Assembly (NCBI GenBank): GCA_037074705.1
Contig: JAYJMR010000082.1
Location: 1 to 64,000, forward strand
Source: Zhengitettix transpicula
Taxonomy: Eukaryota; Arthropoda; Insecta; Orthoptera; Tetrigidae
DNA length: 64,000 nt
Reading direction: 5' to 3'
Part shown: positions 12,530 to 25,577 of the stretch, one piece after another
Layout: each line of letters opens with the position of its first letter
Numbering within the stretch: the first letter of the stretch is position 1
Notes under the pieces: generated by a model
What the model was told of the DNA's origin: nothing
The model's input: only the letters and a program-made list of their open reading frames with translations
The model's database searches: none
Program-made: the position numbers and the translations under genes

Positions 12530-15500
12530 CATTTTTAGTTTCTTGGTTGGTGTAATTCCAAACTTGTCGTCGAAACGTCGAAATATTACGATATATTAAT
12601 TAATATTAATGGATTAAGATTTTAGAAGTGCAGGTTTGAGTAATTTTTATAAAGAACGAGTCATTTATTATGAAATAAGACTTTGTTATTTGAAGATACT
12701 TGGTTGGTGAAATTCCAAACTTGTCGTCGAAACGTCGAAATATTGGGATATATTAATTAATATTAATGGATTAAGATTTTAGAAGTGCAGGTTTGAGTAA
12801 TTTTTATAAAGAACGAGTCATTTATTATGAAATAAGACTTTGTTATTTGAAGATACTTGGTTGGTGAAATTCCAAACTTGTCGTCGAAACGTCGAAATAT
12901 TGGGATATATTAATTAATATTAATGGATTAAGATTTTAGAAGTGCAGGTTTGAGTAATTTTTATAAAGAACGAGTCATTTATTATGAAATAAGACTTTGT
13001 CATTTTTAGTTTCTTGGTTGGTGAAATTCCAAACTTGTCGTCGAAACGTCGAAATATTACGATATATTAATTAATATTACTGGATTAAGATTTTAGAAGT
13101 GCAGGTTTGAGTAATTTTTATAAAGAACGAGTCATTTATTATGAAATATGACTTTGTTATTTGAAGATACTTGGTTGGTGAAATTCCAAACTTGTCGTCG
13201 AAACGTCGAAATATTGGGATATATTAATTAATATTAATGGATTAAGATTTTAGAAGTGCAGGTTTGAGTAATTTTTATAAAGAACGAGTCATTTATTATG
13301 AAATAAGACTTTGTTATTTGAAGATACTTGGTTGGTGAAATTCCAAACTTGTCGTCGAAACGTCGAAATATTGGGATATATTAATTAATATTAATGGATT
13401 AAGATTTTAGAAGTGCAGGTTTGAGTAATTTTTATAAAGAACGAGTCATTTATTATGAAATAATACTTTGTTATTTGAAGATTCTTGGTTGGTGAAATTC
13501 CAAACTTGTCGTCGAAACGTCGAAATATTACTATATATTAATTAATATTAATGGATTAAGATTTTAGAAGTGCAGGTTTGAGTAATTTTTATAAAGAACG
13601 AGTCATTTATTATGAAATAATACTTTGTTATTTGAAGATTCTTGGTTGGTGAAATTCCAAACTTGTCGTCGAAACGTCGAAATATTACGATATATTAATT
13701 AATATTAATGGATTAAGATTTTAGAAGTGCAGGTTTGAGTAATTTTTATAAAGAACGAGTCATTTATTATGAAATAAGACTTTGTTATTTTTAGTTTCTT
13801 GGTTGGTGAAATTCCAAACTTGTCGTCGAAACGTCGAAATATTACGATATATTAATTAATATTAATGGATTAAGATTTTAGAAGTGCAGGTTTGAGTAAT
13901 TTTTATAAAGAACGAGTCATTTATTATGAAATAAGACTTTGTTATTTGAAGATACTTGGTTGGTGAAATTCCAAACTTGTCGTCGAAACGTCGAAATATT
14001 GGGATATATTAATTAATATTAATGGATTAAGATTTTAGAAGTGCAGGTTTGAGTAATTTTTATAAAGAACGAGTCATTTATTATGAAATAAGACTTTGTT
14101 ATTTGAAGATACTTGGTTGGTGAAATTCCAAACTTGTCGTCGAAACGTCGAAATATTGGGATATATTAATTAATATTAATGGATTAAGATTTTAGAAGTG
14201 CAGGTTTGAGTAATTTTTATAAAGAACGAGTCATTTATTATGAAATAAGACTTTGTCATTTTTAGTTTCATGGTTGGTGAAATTCCAAACTTGTCGTCGA
14301 AACGTCGAAATATTACGATATATTAATTAATATTAATGGATTAAGATTTTAGAAGTGCAGGTTTGAGTAATTTTTATAAAGAACGAGTCATTTATTATGA
14401 AATAAGACTTTGTTATTTGAAGATACTTGGTTGGTGAAATTCCAAACTTGTCGTCGAAACGTCGAAATATTGGGATATATTAATTAATATTAATGGATTA
14501 AGATTTTAGAAGTGCAGGTTTGAGTAATTTTTATAAAGAACGAGTCATTTATTATGAAATAAGACTTTGTTATTTGAAGATTCTTGGTTGGTGAAATTCC
14601 AAACTTGTCGTCGAAACGTCGAAATATTACTATATATTAATTAATATTAATGGATTAAGATTTTAGAAGTGCAGGTTTGAGTAATTTTTATAAAGAACGA
14701 GTCATTTATTATGAAATAATACTTTGTTATTTGAAGATTCTTGGTTGGTGAAATTCCAAACTTGTCGTCGAAACGTCGAAATATTACGATATATTAATTA
14801 ATATTAATGGATTAAGATTTTAGAAGTGCAGGTTTGAGTAATTTTTATAAAGAACGAGTCATTTATTATGAAATAAGACTTTGTTATTTTTAGTTTCTTG
14901 GTTGGTGAAATTCCAAACTTGTCGTCGAAACGTCGAAATATTACGATATATTAATTAATATTAATGGATTAAGATTTTAGAAGTGCAGGTTTGAGTAATT
15001 TTTATAAAGAACGAGTCATTTATTATGAAATAAGACTTTGTTATTTGAAGATACTTGGTTGGTGAAATTCCAAACTTGTCGTCGAAACGTCGAAATATTA
15101 CGATATATTAATTAATATTAATGGATTAAGATTTTAGAAGTGCAGGTTTGAGTAATTTTTATAAAGAACGAGTCATTTATTATGAAATAAGACTTTGTTA
15201 TTTGAAGATACTTGGTTGGTGAAATTCCAAACTTGTCGTCGAAACGTCGAAATATTACGATATATTAATTAATATTAATGGATTAAGATTTTAGAAGTGC
15301 AGGTTTGAGTAATTTTTATAAAGAACGAGTCATTTATTATGAAATAAGACTTTGTTATTTTTAGTTTCTTGGTTGGTGAAATTCCAAACTTGTCGTCGAA
15401 ACGTCGAAATATTACGATATATTAATTAATATTAATGGATTAAGATTTTAGAAGTGCAGGTTTGAGTAATTTTTATAAAGAACGAGTCATTTATTATGAA

Positions 15501-15840
15501 ATAAGACTTTGTTATTTGAAGATACTTGGTTGGTGAAATTCCAAACTTGTCGTCGAAACGTCGAAATATTGGGATATATTAATTAATATTAATGGATTAA
15601 GATTTTAGAAGTGCAGGTTTGAGTAATTTTTATAAAGAACGAGTCATTTATTATGAAATAAGACTTTGTTATTTGAAGATACTTGGTTGGTGAAATTCCA
15701 AACTTGTCGTCGAAACGTCGAAATATTGGGATATATTAATTAATATTAATGGATTAAGATTTTAGAAGTGCAGGTTTGAGTAATTTTTATAAAGAACGAG
15801 TCATTTATTATGAAATAAGACTTTGTCATTTTTAGTTTCT
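12530..15840 (+). repeat. Nested 3-, 8- and 10-unit duplications marked by 'gtcattttt'
   Basis: The rare T139C variant, reading 'tttgtcatttttag', occurs at 12,530, 13,001, 14,257 and 15,827. The spacings are 471, 1,256 and 1,570 bp, exactly 3, 8 and 10 units. Each is preceded by two 'agatac'/GGG units and followed by an ACG unit. The block between the first and second G21-deleted units was thus expanded in steps of whole monomers, which accounts for its 39 units where its neighbour has 21. Confidence 0.8.
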
Positions 15841-16787
15841 TGGTTGGTGAAATTCCAAACTTGTCGTCGAAACGTCGAAATATTACGATATATTTATTAA
15901 TATTAATGGAATAAGATTTTAGAAGTGCAGGTTTGAGTAATTTTTATAAAGAACGAGTCATTTATTATGAAATAAGACTTTGTTATTTTTAGTTTCTTGG
16001 TTGGTGAAATTCCAAACTTGTCGTCGAAACGTCGAAATATTACGATATATTAATTAATATTAATGGATTAAGATTTTAGAAGTGCAGGTTTGAGTAATTT
16101 TTATAAAGAACGAGTCATTTATTATGAAATAAGACTTTGTTATTTGAAGATACTTGGTTGGTGAAATTCCAAACTTGTCGTCGAAACGTCGAAATATTGG
16201 GATATATTAATTAATATTAATGGATTAAGATTTTAGAAGTGCAGGTTTGAGTAATTTTTATAAAGAACGAGTCATTTATTATGAAATAAGACTTTGTTAT
16301 TTGAAGATTCTTGGTTGGTGAAATTCCAAACTTGTCGTCGAAACGTCGAAATATTACTATATATTAATTAATATTAATGGATTAAGATTTTAGAAGTGCA
16401 GGTTTGAGTAATTTTTATAAAGAACGAGTCATTTATTATGAAATAAGACTTTGTTATTTGAAGATACTTGGTTGGTGAAATTCCAAACTTGTCGTCGAAA
16501 CGTCGAAATATTACGATATATTAATTAGTATTAATAGATTAAGATTTTAGAAGTGCTGGTTTGAGTAATTTTTATAAAGAACGAGTCATTTATTATGAAA
16601 TAAGACTTTGTTATTTGAAGATTCTTGGTTGGTGAAATTCCAAACTTGTCGTCGAAACGTCGAAATATTACGATATATTAATTAGTATTAATAGATTAAG
16701 ATTTTAGAAGTGCTGGTTTGAGTAATTTTTATAAAGAACGAGTCATTTATTATGAAATAAGACTTTGTTATTTGAAGATTCTTGGTT

Positions 16788-19700
16788 GGTGAAATTCCAA
16801 ACTTGTCTCGAAACGTCGAAATATTACGATATATTAATTAATTTTAATGAATTAAGATATTAGAAGTGCAGGTTTGAGTAATTTTTATAAAGAACGAGTC
16901 ATTTATTATGAAATAAGACTTTGTTATTTTTAGTTTCTTGGTTGGTGAAATTCCAAACTTGTCGTCGAAACGTCGAAATATTGGGATATATTAATTAATA
17001 TTAATGGATTAAGATTTTAGAAGTGCAGGTTTGAGTAATTTTTATAAAGAACGAGTCATTTATTATGAAATAAGACTTTGTTATTTGAAGATACTTGGTT
17101 GGTGAAATTCCAAACTTGTCGTCGAAACGTCGAAATATTGGGATATATTAATTAATATGAATGGATTAAGATTTTAGAAGTGCAGGTTTGAGTAATTTTT
17201 ATAAAGAACGAGTCATTTATTATGAAATAAGACTTTGTTATTTGAAGATACTTGGTTGGTGAAATTCCAAACTTGTCGTCGAAACGTCGAAATATTGGGA
17301 TATATTAATTAATATTAATGGATTAAGATTTTAGAAGTGCAGGTTTTAGTAATTTTTATAAAGAACGAGTCATTTATTATGAAATAAGACTTTGTTATCT
17401 GAAGATTCTTGGTTGGTGAAATTCCAAACTTGTCGTCGAAACGTCGAAATATTACTATATATTAATTAATATTAATGGATTAAGATTTTAGAAGTGCAGG
17501 TTTGAGTAATTTTTATAAAGAACGAGTCATTTATTATGAAATAAGACTTTGTTATTTTTAGTTTCTTGGTTGGTGAAATTCCAAACTTGTCGTCGAAACG
17601 TCGAAATATTACGATATATTAATTAATATTAATGGATTAAGATTTTAGAAGTGCAGGTTTGAGTAATTTTTATAAAGAACGAGTCATTTATTATGAAATA
17701 AGACTTTGTTATTTGAAGATACTTGGTTGGTGAAATTCCAAACTTGTCGTCGAAACGTCGAAATATTGGGATATATTAATTAATATTAATGGATTAAGAT
17801 TTTAGAAGTGCAGGTTTGAGTAATTTTTATAAAGAACGAGTCATTTATTATGAAATAATACTTTGTTATTTGAAGATTCTTGGTTGGTGAAATTCCAAAC
17901 TTGTCGTCGAAACGTCGAAATATTACTATATATTAATTAATATTAATGGATTAAGATTTTAGAAGTGCAGGTTTGAGTAATTTTTATAAAGAACGAGTCA
18001 TTTATTATGAAATAATACTTTGTTATTTGAAGATTCTTGGTTGGTGAAATTCCAAACTTGTCGTCGAAACGTCGAAATATTACGATATATTAATTAATAT
18101 TAATGGATTAAGATTTTAGAAGTGCAGGTTTGAGTAATTTTTATAAAGAACGAGTCATTTATTATGAAATAAGACTTTGTTATTTTTAGTTTCTTGGTTG
18201 GTGAAATTCCAAACTTGTCGTCGAAACGTCGAAATATTACGATATATTAATTAATATTAATGGATTAAGATTTTAGAAGTGCAGGTTTGAGTAATTTTTA
18301 TAAAGAACGAGTCATTTATTATGAAATAAGACTTTGTTATTTGAAGATACTTGGTTGGTGAAATTCCAAACTTGTCGTCGAAACGTCGAAATATTGGGAT
18401 ATATTAATTAATATTAATGGATTAAGATTTTAGAAGTGCAGGTTTGAGTAATTTTTATAAAGAACGAGTCATTTATTATGAAATAAGACTTTGTTATTTG
18501 AAGATACTTGGTTGGTGAAATTCCAAACTTGTCGTCGAAACGTCGAAATATTACGATATATTAATTAATATTAATGGATTAAGATTTTAGAAGTGCAGGT
18601 TTGAGTAATTTTTATAAAGAACGAGTCATTTATTATGAAATAAGACTTTGTTATTTTTAGTTTCTTGGTTGGTGAAATTCCAAACTTGTCGTCGAAACGT
18701 CGAAATATTACGATATATTAATTAATATTAATGGATTAAGATTTTAGAAGTGCAGGTTTGAGTAATTTTTATAAAGAACGAGTCATTTATTATGAAATAA
18801 GACTTTGTTATTTGAAGATACTTGGTTGGTGAAATTCCAAACTTGTCGTCGAAACGTCGAAATATTGGGATATATTAATTAATATTAATGGATTAAGATT
18901 TTAGAAGTGCAGGTTTGAGTAATTTTTATAAAGAACGAGTCATTTATTATGAAATAAGACTTTGTTATTTGAAGATACTTGGTTGGTGAAATTCCAAACT
19001 TGTCGTCGAAACGTCGAAATATTGGGATATATTAATTAATATTAATGGATTAAGATTTTAGAAGTGCAGGTTTGAGTAATTTTTATAAAGAACGAGTCAT
19101 TTATTATGAAATAAGACTTTGTCATTTTTAGTTTCTTGGTTGGTGAAATTCCAAACTTGTCGTCGAAACGTCGAAATATTACGATATATTTATTAATATT
19201 AATGGAATAAGATTTTAGAAGTGCAGGTTTGAGTAATTTTTATAAAGAACGAGTCATTTATTATGAAATAAGACTTTGTTATTTTTAGTTTCTTGGTTGG
19301 TGAAATTCCAAACTTGTCGTCGAAACGTCGAAATATTACGATATATTAATTAATATTAATGGATTAAGATTTTAGAAGTGCAGGTTTGAGTAATTTTTAT
19401 AAAGAACGAGTCATTTATTATGAAATAAGACTTTGTTATTTGAAGATACTTGGTTGGTGAAATTCCAAACTTGTCGTCGAAACGTCGAAATATTGGGATA
19501 TATTAATTAATATTAATGGATTAAGATTTTAGAAGTGCAGGTTTGAGTAATTTTTATAAAGAACGAGTCATTTATTATGAAATAAGACTTTGTTATTTGA
19601 AGATTCTTGGTTGGTGAAATTCCAAACTTGTCGTCGAAACGTCGAAATATTACTATATATTAATTAATATTAATGGATTAAGATTTTAGAAGTTCAGGTT

Positions 19701-20083
19701 TGAGTAATTTTTATAAAGAACGAGTCATTTATTATGAAATAAGACTTTGTTATTTGAAGATACTTGGTTGGTGAAATTCCAAACTTGTCGTCGAAACGTC
19801 GAAATATTACGATATATTAATTAGTATTAATAGATTAAGATTTTAGAAGTGCTGGTTTGAGTAATTTTTATAAAGAACGAGTCATTTATTATGAAATAAG
19901 ACTTTGTTATTTGAAGATTCTTGGTTGGTGAAATTCCAAACTTGTCGTCGAAACGTCGAAATATTACGATATATTAATTAGTATTAATAGATTAAGATTT
20001 TAGAAGTGCTGGTTTGAGTAATTTTTATAAAGAACGAGTCATTTATTATGAAATAAGACTTTGTTATTTGAAGATTCTTGGTT
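16788..20083 (+). repeat. 21-monomer HOR unit (3,296 bp), complete copy
   Basis: The copy starts at the G21-deleted unit and ends just before the next one. Rare changes inside it reappear 3,296 bp downstream: 'aattttaatgaatt' (16,84x / 20,14x), 'atatgaatgg' (17,155 / 20,451), and 'gcaggttttag' followed by 'gttatctgaag' (about 17,345-17,400 / 20,640-20,700). The unit-to-unit order of ACG, GGG and ACT and of the 144-150 variants also agrees. Identity extends left of the start: 'gtcattttt' at 15,827 and 19,123, and 'atatttattaa' at 15,886 and 19,182, are the same 3,296 bp apart. Confidence 0.88.
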
Positions 20084-22437
20084 GGTGAAATTCCAAACTT
20101 GTCTCGAAACGTCGAAATATTACGATATATTAATTAATTTTAATGAATTAAGATATTAGAAGTGCAGGTTTGAGTAATTTTTATAAAGAACGAGTCATTT
20201 ATTATGAAATAAGACTTTGTTATTTTTAGTTTCTTGGTTGGTGAAATTCCAAACTTGTCGTCGAAACGTCGAAATATTGGGATATATTAATTAATATTAA
20301 TGGATTAAGATTTTAGAAGTGCAGGTTTGAGTAATTTTTATAAAGAACGAGTCATTTATTATGAAATAAGACTTTGTTATTTGAAGATACTTGGTTGGTG
20401 AAATTCCAAACTTGTCGTCGAAACGTCGAAATATTGGGATATATTAATTAATATGAATGGATTAAGATTTTAGAAGTGCAGGTTTGAGTAATTTTTATAA
20501 AGAACGAGTCATTTATTATGAAATAAGACTTTGTTATTTGAAGATACTTGGTTGGTGAAATTCCAAACTTGTCGTCGAAACGTCGAAATATTGGGATATA
20601 TTAATTAATATTAATGGATTAAGATTTTAGAAGTGCAGGTTTTAGTAATTTTTATAAAGAACGAGTCATTTATTATGAAATAAGACTTTGTTATCTGAAG
20701 ATTCTTGGTTGGTGAAATTCCAAACTTGTCGTCGAAACGTCGAAATATTACTATATATTAATTAATATTAATGGATTAAGATTTTAGAAGTGCAGGTTTG
20801 AGTAATTTTTATAAAGAACGAGTCATTTATTATGAAATAAGACTTTGTTATTTTTAGTTTCTTGGTTGGTGAAATTCCAAACTTGTCGTCGAAACGTCGA
20901 AATATTACGATATATTAATTAATATTAATGGATTAAGATTTTAGAAGTGCAGGTTTGAGTAATTTTTATAAAGAACGAGTCATTTATTATGAAATAAGAC
21001 TTTGTTATTTGAAGATACTTGGTTGGTGAAATTCCAAACTTGTCGTCGAAACGTCGAAATATTGGGATATATTAATTAATATTAATGGATTAAGATTTTA
21101 GAAGTGCAGGTTTGAGTAATTTTTATAAAGAACGAGTCATTTATTATGAAATAATACTTTGTTATTTGAAGATTCTTGGTTGGTGAAATTCCAAACTTGT
21201 CGTCGAAACGTCGAAATATTACTATATATTAATTAATATTAATGGATTAAGATTTTAGAAGTGCAGGTTTGAGTAATTTTTATAAAGAACGAGTCATTTA
21301 TTCTGAAATAATACTTTGTTATTTGAAGATTCTTGGTTGGTGAAATTCCAAACTTGTCGTCGAAACGTCGAAATATTACGATATATTAATTAATATTAAT
21401 GGATTAAGATTTTAGAAGTGCAGGTTTGAGTAATTTTTATAAAGAACGAGTCATTTATTATGAAATAAGACTTTGTTATTTTTAGTTTCTTGGTTGGTGA
21501 AATTCCAAACTTGTCGTCGAAACGTCGAAATATTACGATATATTAATTAATATTAATGGATTAAGATTTTAGAAGTGCAGGTTTGAGTAATTTTTATAAA
21601 GAACGAGTCATTTATTATGAAATAAGACTTTGTTATTTGAAGATACTTGGTTGGTGAAATTCCAAACTTGTCGTCGAAACGTCGAAATATTGGGATATAT
21701 TAATTAATATTAATGGATTAAGATTTTAGAAGTGCAGGTTTGAGTAATTTTTATAAAGAACGAGTCATTTATTATGAAATAAGACTTTGTTATTTGAAGA
21801 TACTTGGTTGGTGAAATTCCAAACTTGTCGTCGAAACGTCGAAATATTGGGATATATTAATTAATATTAATGGATTAAGATTTTAGAAGTGCAGGTTTGA
21901 GTAATTTTTATAAAGAACGAGTCATTTATTATGAAATAAGACTTTGTTATTTTTAGTTTCTTGGTTGGTGAAATTCCAAACTTGTCATCGAAACGTCGAA
22001 ATATTACGATATATTAATTAATATTAATGGATTAAGATTTTAGAAGTGCAGGTTTGAGTAATTTTTATAAAGAACGAGTCATTTATTATGAAATAAGACT
22101 TTGTTATTTTTAGTTTCTTGGTTGGTGAAATTCCAAACTTGTCGTCGAAACGTCGAAATATTACGATATATTAATTAATATTAATGGATTAAGATTTTAG
22201 AAGTGCAGGTTTGAGTAATTTTTATAAAGAACGAGTCATTTATTATGAAATAAGACTTTGTCATTTTTAGTTTCTTGGTTGGTGAAATTCCAAACTTGTC
22301 GTCGAAACGTCGAAATATTACGATATATTTATTAATATTAATGGAATAAGATTTTAGAAGTGCAGGTTTGAGTAATTTTTATAAAGAACGAGTCATTTAT
22401 TATGAAATAAGACTTTGTTATTTTTAGTTTCTTGGTT
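20084..22437 (+). repeat. 21-monomer HOR, next copy, incomplete
   Basis: The first dozen or so units repeat the preceding copy in order, including 'atatgaatgg', 'gttatctgaag' and the paired 'aatact' units. The later markers 'gtcattttt' (22,262) and 'atatttattaa' (22,321) come 3,139 bp after their counterparts: 20 units rather than 21. One unit was therefore lost or replaced in the second half. The HOR then gives way to uniform units without reaching the next G21-deleted start. Confidence 0.82.
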
Positions 22438-25400
22438 GGTGAAATTCCAAACTTGTCGTCGAAACGTCGAAATATTACGATATATTAATTAATATTAATG
22501 GATTAAGATTTTAGAAGTGCAGGTTTGAGTAATTTTTATAAAGAACGAGTCATTTATTATGAAATAAGACTTTGTTATTTTTAGTTTCTTGGTTGGTGAA
22601 ATTCCAAACTTGTCGTCGAAACGTCGAAATATTACGATATATTAATTAATATTAATGGATTAAGATTTTAGAAGTGCAGGTTTGAGTAATTTTTATAAAG
22701 AACGAGTCATTTATTATGAAATAAGACTTTGTTATTTTTAGTTTCTTGGTTGGTGAAATTCCAAACTTGTCGTCGAAACGTCGAAATATTACGATATATT
22801 AATTAATATTAATGGATTAAGATTTTAGAAGTGCAGGTTTGAGTAATTTTTATAAAGAACGAGTCATTTATTATGAAATAAGACTTTGTTATTTTTAGTT
22901 TCTTGGTTGGTGAAATTCCAAACTTGTCGTCGAAACGTCGAAATATTACGATATATTAATTAATTTTAATGGATTAAGATTTTAGAAGTGCAGGTTTGAG
23001 TAATTTTTATAAAGAACGAGTCATTTATTATGAAATAATACTTTGTTATTTGAAGATTCTTGGTTGGTGAAATTCCAAACTTGTCGTCGAAACGTCGAAA
23101 TATTACGATATATTAATTAATATTAATGGATTAAGATTTTAGAAGTGCAGGTTTGAGTAATTTTTATAAAGAACGAGTCATTTATTATGAAATAAGACTT
23201 TGTTATTTTTAGTTTCTTGGTTGGTGAAATTCCAAACTTGTCGTCGAAACGTCGAAATATTACGATATATTAATTAATATTAATGGATTAAGATTTTAGA
23301 AGTGCAGGTTTGAGTAATTTTTATAAAGAACGAGTCATTTATTATGAAATAAGACTTTGTTATTTTTAGTTTCTTGGTTGGTGAAATTCCAAACTTGTCG
23401 TCGAAACGTCGAAATATTACGATATATTAATTAATATTAATGGAATAAGATTTTAGAAGTGCAGGTTTGAGTAATTTTTATAAAGAACGAGTCATTTATT
23501 ATGAAATAAGACTTTGTTATTTTTAGTTTCTTGGTTGGTGAAATTCCAAACTTGTCGTCGAAACGTCGAAATATTACGATATATTAATTAATATTAATGG
23601 ATTAAGATTTTAGAAGTGCAGGTTTGAGTAATTTTTATAAAGAACGAGTCATTTATTATGAAATAAGACTTTGTTATTTTTAGTTTCTTGGTTGGTGAAA
23701 TTCCAAACTTGTCGTCGAAACGTCGAAATATTACGATATATTAATTAATATTAATGGAATAAGATTTTAGAAGTGCAGGTTTGAGTAATTTTTATAAAGA
23801 ACGAGTCATTTATTATGAAATAAGACTTTGTTATTTTTAGTTTCTTGGTTGGTGAAATTCCAAACTTGTCGTCGAAACGTCGAAATATTACGATATATTA
23901 ATTAATATTAATGGATTTAAATTTTAGAAGTGCAGGTTTGAGTAATTTTTATAAAGAACGAGTCATTTATTATGAAATAAGACTTTGTTATTTTTAGTTT
24001 CTTGGTTGGTGAAATTCCAAACTTGTCGTCGAAACGTCGAAATATTACGATATATTAATTAATATTAATGGATTAAGATATTAGAAGTGCAGGTTTGAGT
24101 AATTTTTATAAAGAACGAGTCATTTATTATGAAATAAGACTTTGTTATTTTTAGTTTCTTGGTTGGTGAAATTCCAAACTTGTCGTCGAAACGTCGAAAT
24201 ATTACAATATATTAATTAATATTAATGGATTAAGATATTAGAAGTGCAAGTTTGAGTAATTTTTATAAAGAACGAGTCATTTATTATGAAATAAGACTTT
24301 GTTATTTGAAGATACTTGGTTGGTGAAATTCCAAACTTGTCGTCGAAACGTCGAAATATTACGATATATTAATTAATATTAATAGATTAAGATTTTAGAA
24401 GTGCAGGTTTGAGTAATTTTTATAAAGAACGAGTCATTTATTAGGAAATAAGACTTTGTTATTTTTAGTTTCTTGGTTGGTGAAATTCCAAACTTGTCGT
24501 CGAAACGTCGAAATATTACGATATATTAATTAATATTAATGGATTAAGATTTTAGAAGTGCAGGTTTGAGTAATTTTTATAAAGAACGAGTCATTTATTA
24601 TGAAATAAGACTTTGTTATTTTTAGTTTCTTGGTTGGTGAAATTCCAAACTTGTCGTCGAAACGTCGAAATATTACGATATATTAATTAATATTAATGGA
24701 TTAAGATTTTAGAAGTGCAGGTTTGAGTAATTTTTATAAGGAACGAGTCATTTATTATGAAATAAGACTTTGTTATTTTTAGTTTCTTGGTTGGTGAAAT
24801 TCCAAACTTGTCGTCGAAACGTCGAAATATTACGATATATTAATTAATATTAATGGATTAAGATATTAGAAGTGCAGGTTTGAGTAATTTTTATAAAGAA
24901 CGAGTCATTTATTATGAAATAAGAATTTGTTATTTTTAGTTTCTTGGTTGGTGAAATTCCAAACTTGTCGTCGAAACGTCGCAATATTACGATATATTAA
25001 TTAATATTAATGGATTAAGATATTAGAAGTGCAGGTTTGAGTAATTTTTATAAAGAACGAGTCATTTATTATGAAATAAGACTTTGTTATTTTTAGTTTC
25101 TTGGTTGGTGAAATTCCAAACTTGTCGTCGAATCGTCGAAATATTACGATATATTAATTAATATTAATGGATTAAGATTTTAGAAGTGCAGGTTTGAGTA
25201 ATTTTTATAAAGAACGAGTCATTTATTATGAAATAAGACTTTGTTATTTTTAGTTTCTTGGTTGGTGAAATTCCAAACTTGTCGTCGAAACGTCGAAATA
25301 TTACGATATATTAATTAATATTAATGGATTAAGATTTTAGAAGTGCAGGTTTGAGTAATTTTTATAAAGAACGAGTCATTTATTATGAAATAAGACTTTG

Positions 25401-25577
25401 TTATTTTTAGTTTCTTGGTTGGTGAAATTCCAAACTTGTCGTCGAAACGTCGAAATATTACGATATATTAATTAATATTAATGGATTAAGATTTTAGAAG
25501 TGCAGGTTTGAGTAATTTTTATAAAGAACGAGTCATTTATTATGAAATAAGACTTTGTTATTTGAAGATTCTTGGTT
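22438..25577 (+). repeat. Segment D: 20 near-uniform 'ttttagtttc' monomers
   Basis: Twenty units occupy exactly 20 x 157 bp. Almost all share ACG, A55/G63, A84, G92, 'gaacgagtca' and 'tttttagtttc'. The few differences are single substitutions such as 'aataag', 'gatatt', 'gtgcaag', 'ttaggaaa' and 'aatcgtcg'. One unit near 23,040 has 'aatact' and 'gaagattc', and one near 24,308 has 'agatac'. No multi-unit order is visible, so this is the most monomerically homogenised stretch of the window. Confidence 0.88.
22482..22495. other. 14-bp A/T palindrome in the monomer (example copy)
   Basis: ATATTAATTAATAT, unit positions 45-58, is a perfect inverted repeat in units with A47 and A55. The 'AG' subtype (G55) and the A47T subtype each break one pair. 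Just upstream, positions 30-43 (TCGAAATATTACGA) form an imperfect 14-bp dyad with six of seven pairs matching, but only when the 40-42 triplet is ACG; GGG units lose its right arm. Dyad-rich satellites without CENP-B boxes are known from several eukaryotic centromeres. Whether these dyads form structures or bind protein here is not shown by sequence. Confidence 0.5.

Larger units (their letters stand above)
10666..22437 (+). repeat. Segment C: 75 monomers with a 21-unit HOR
   Basis: The segment has 75 units, net -3 bp, all three being the G21 deletion at 10,683, 16,805 and 20,101. That marked unit also carries 'aattttaatg' and 'gatatt'. It recurs after 39 units (6,122 bp) and 21 units (3,296 bp). 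A second marker, 'atatgaatgg' at 11,033, 17,155 and 20,451, shows exactly the same two spacings. The units mix 'agatac' with GGG and 'ttttagtttc' with ACG, plus 'aatact' (G131T) units. The 39-unit interval looks like the 21-unit block enlarged by internal duplications. Confidence 0.9.
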
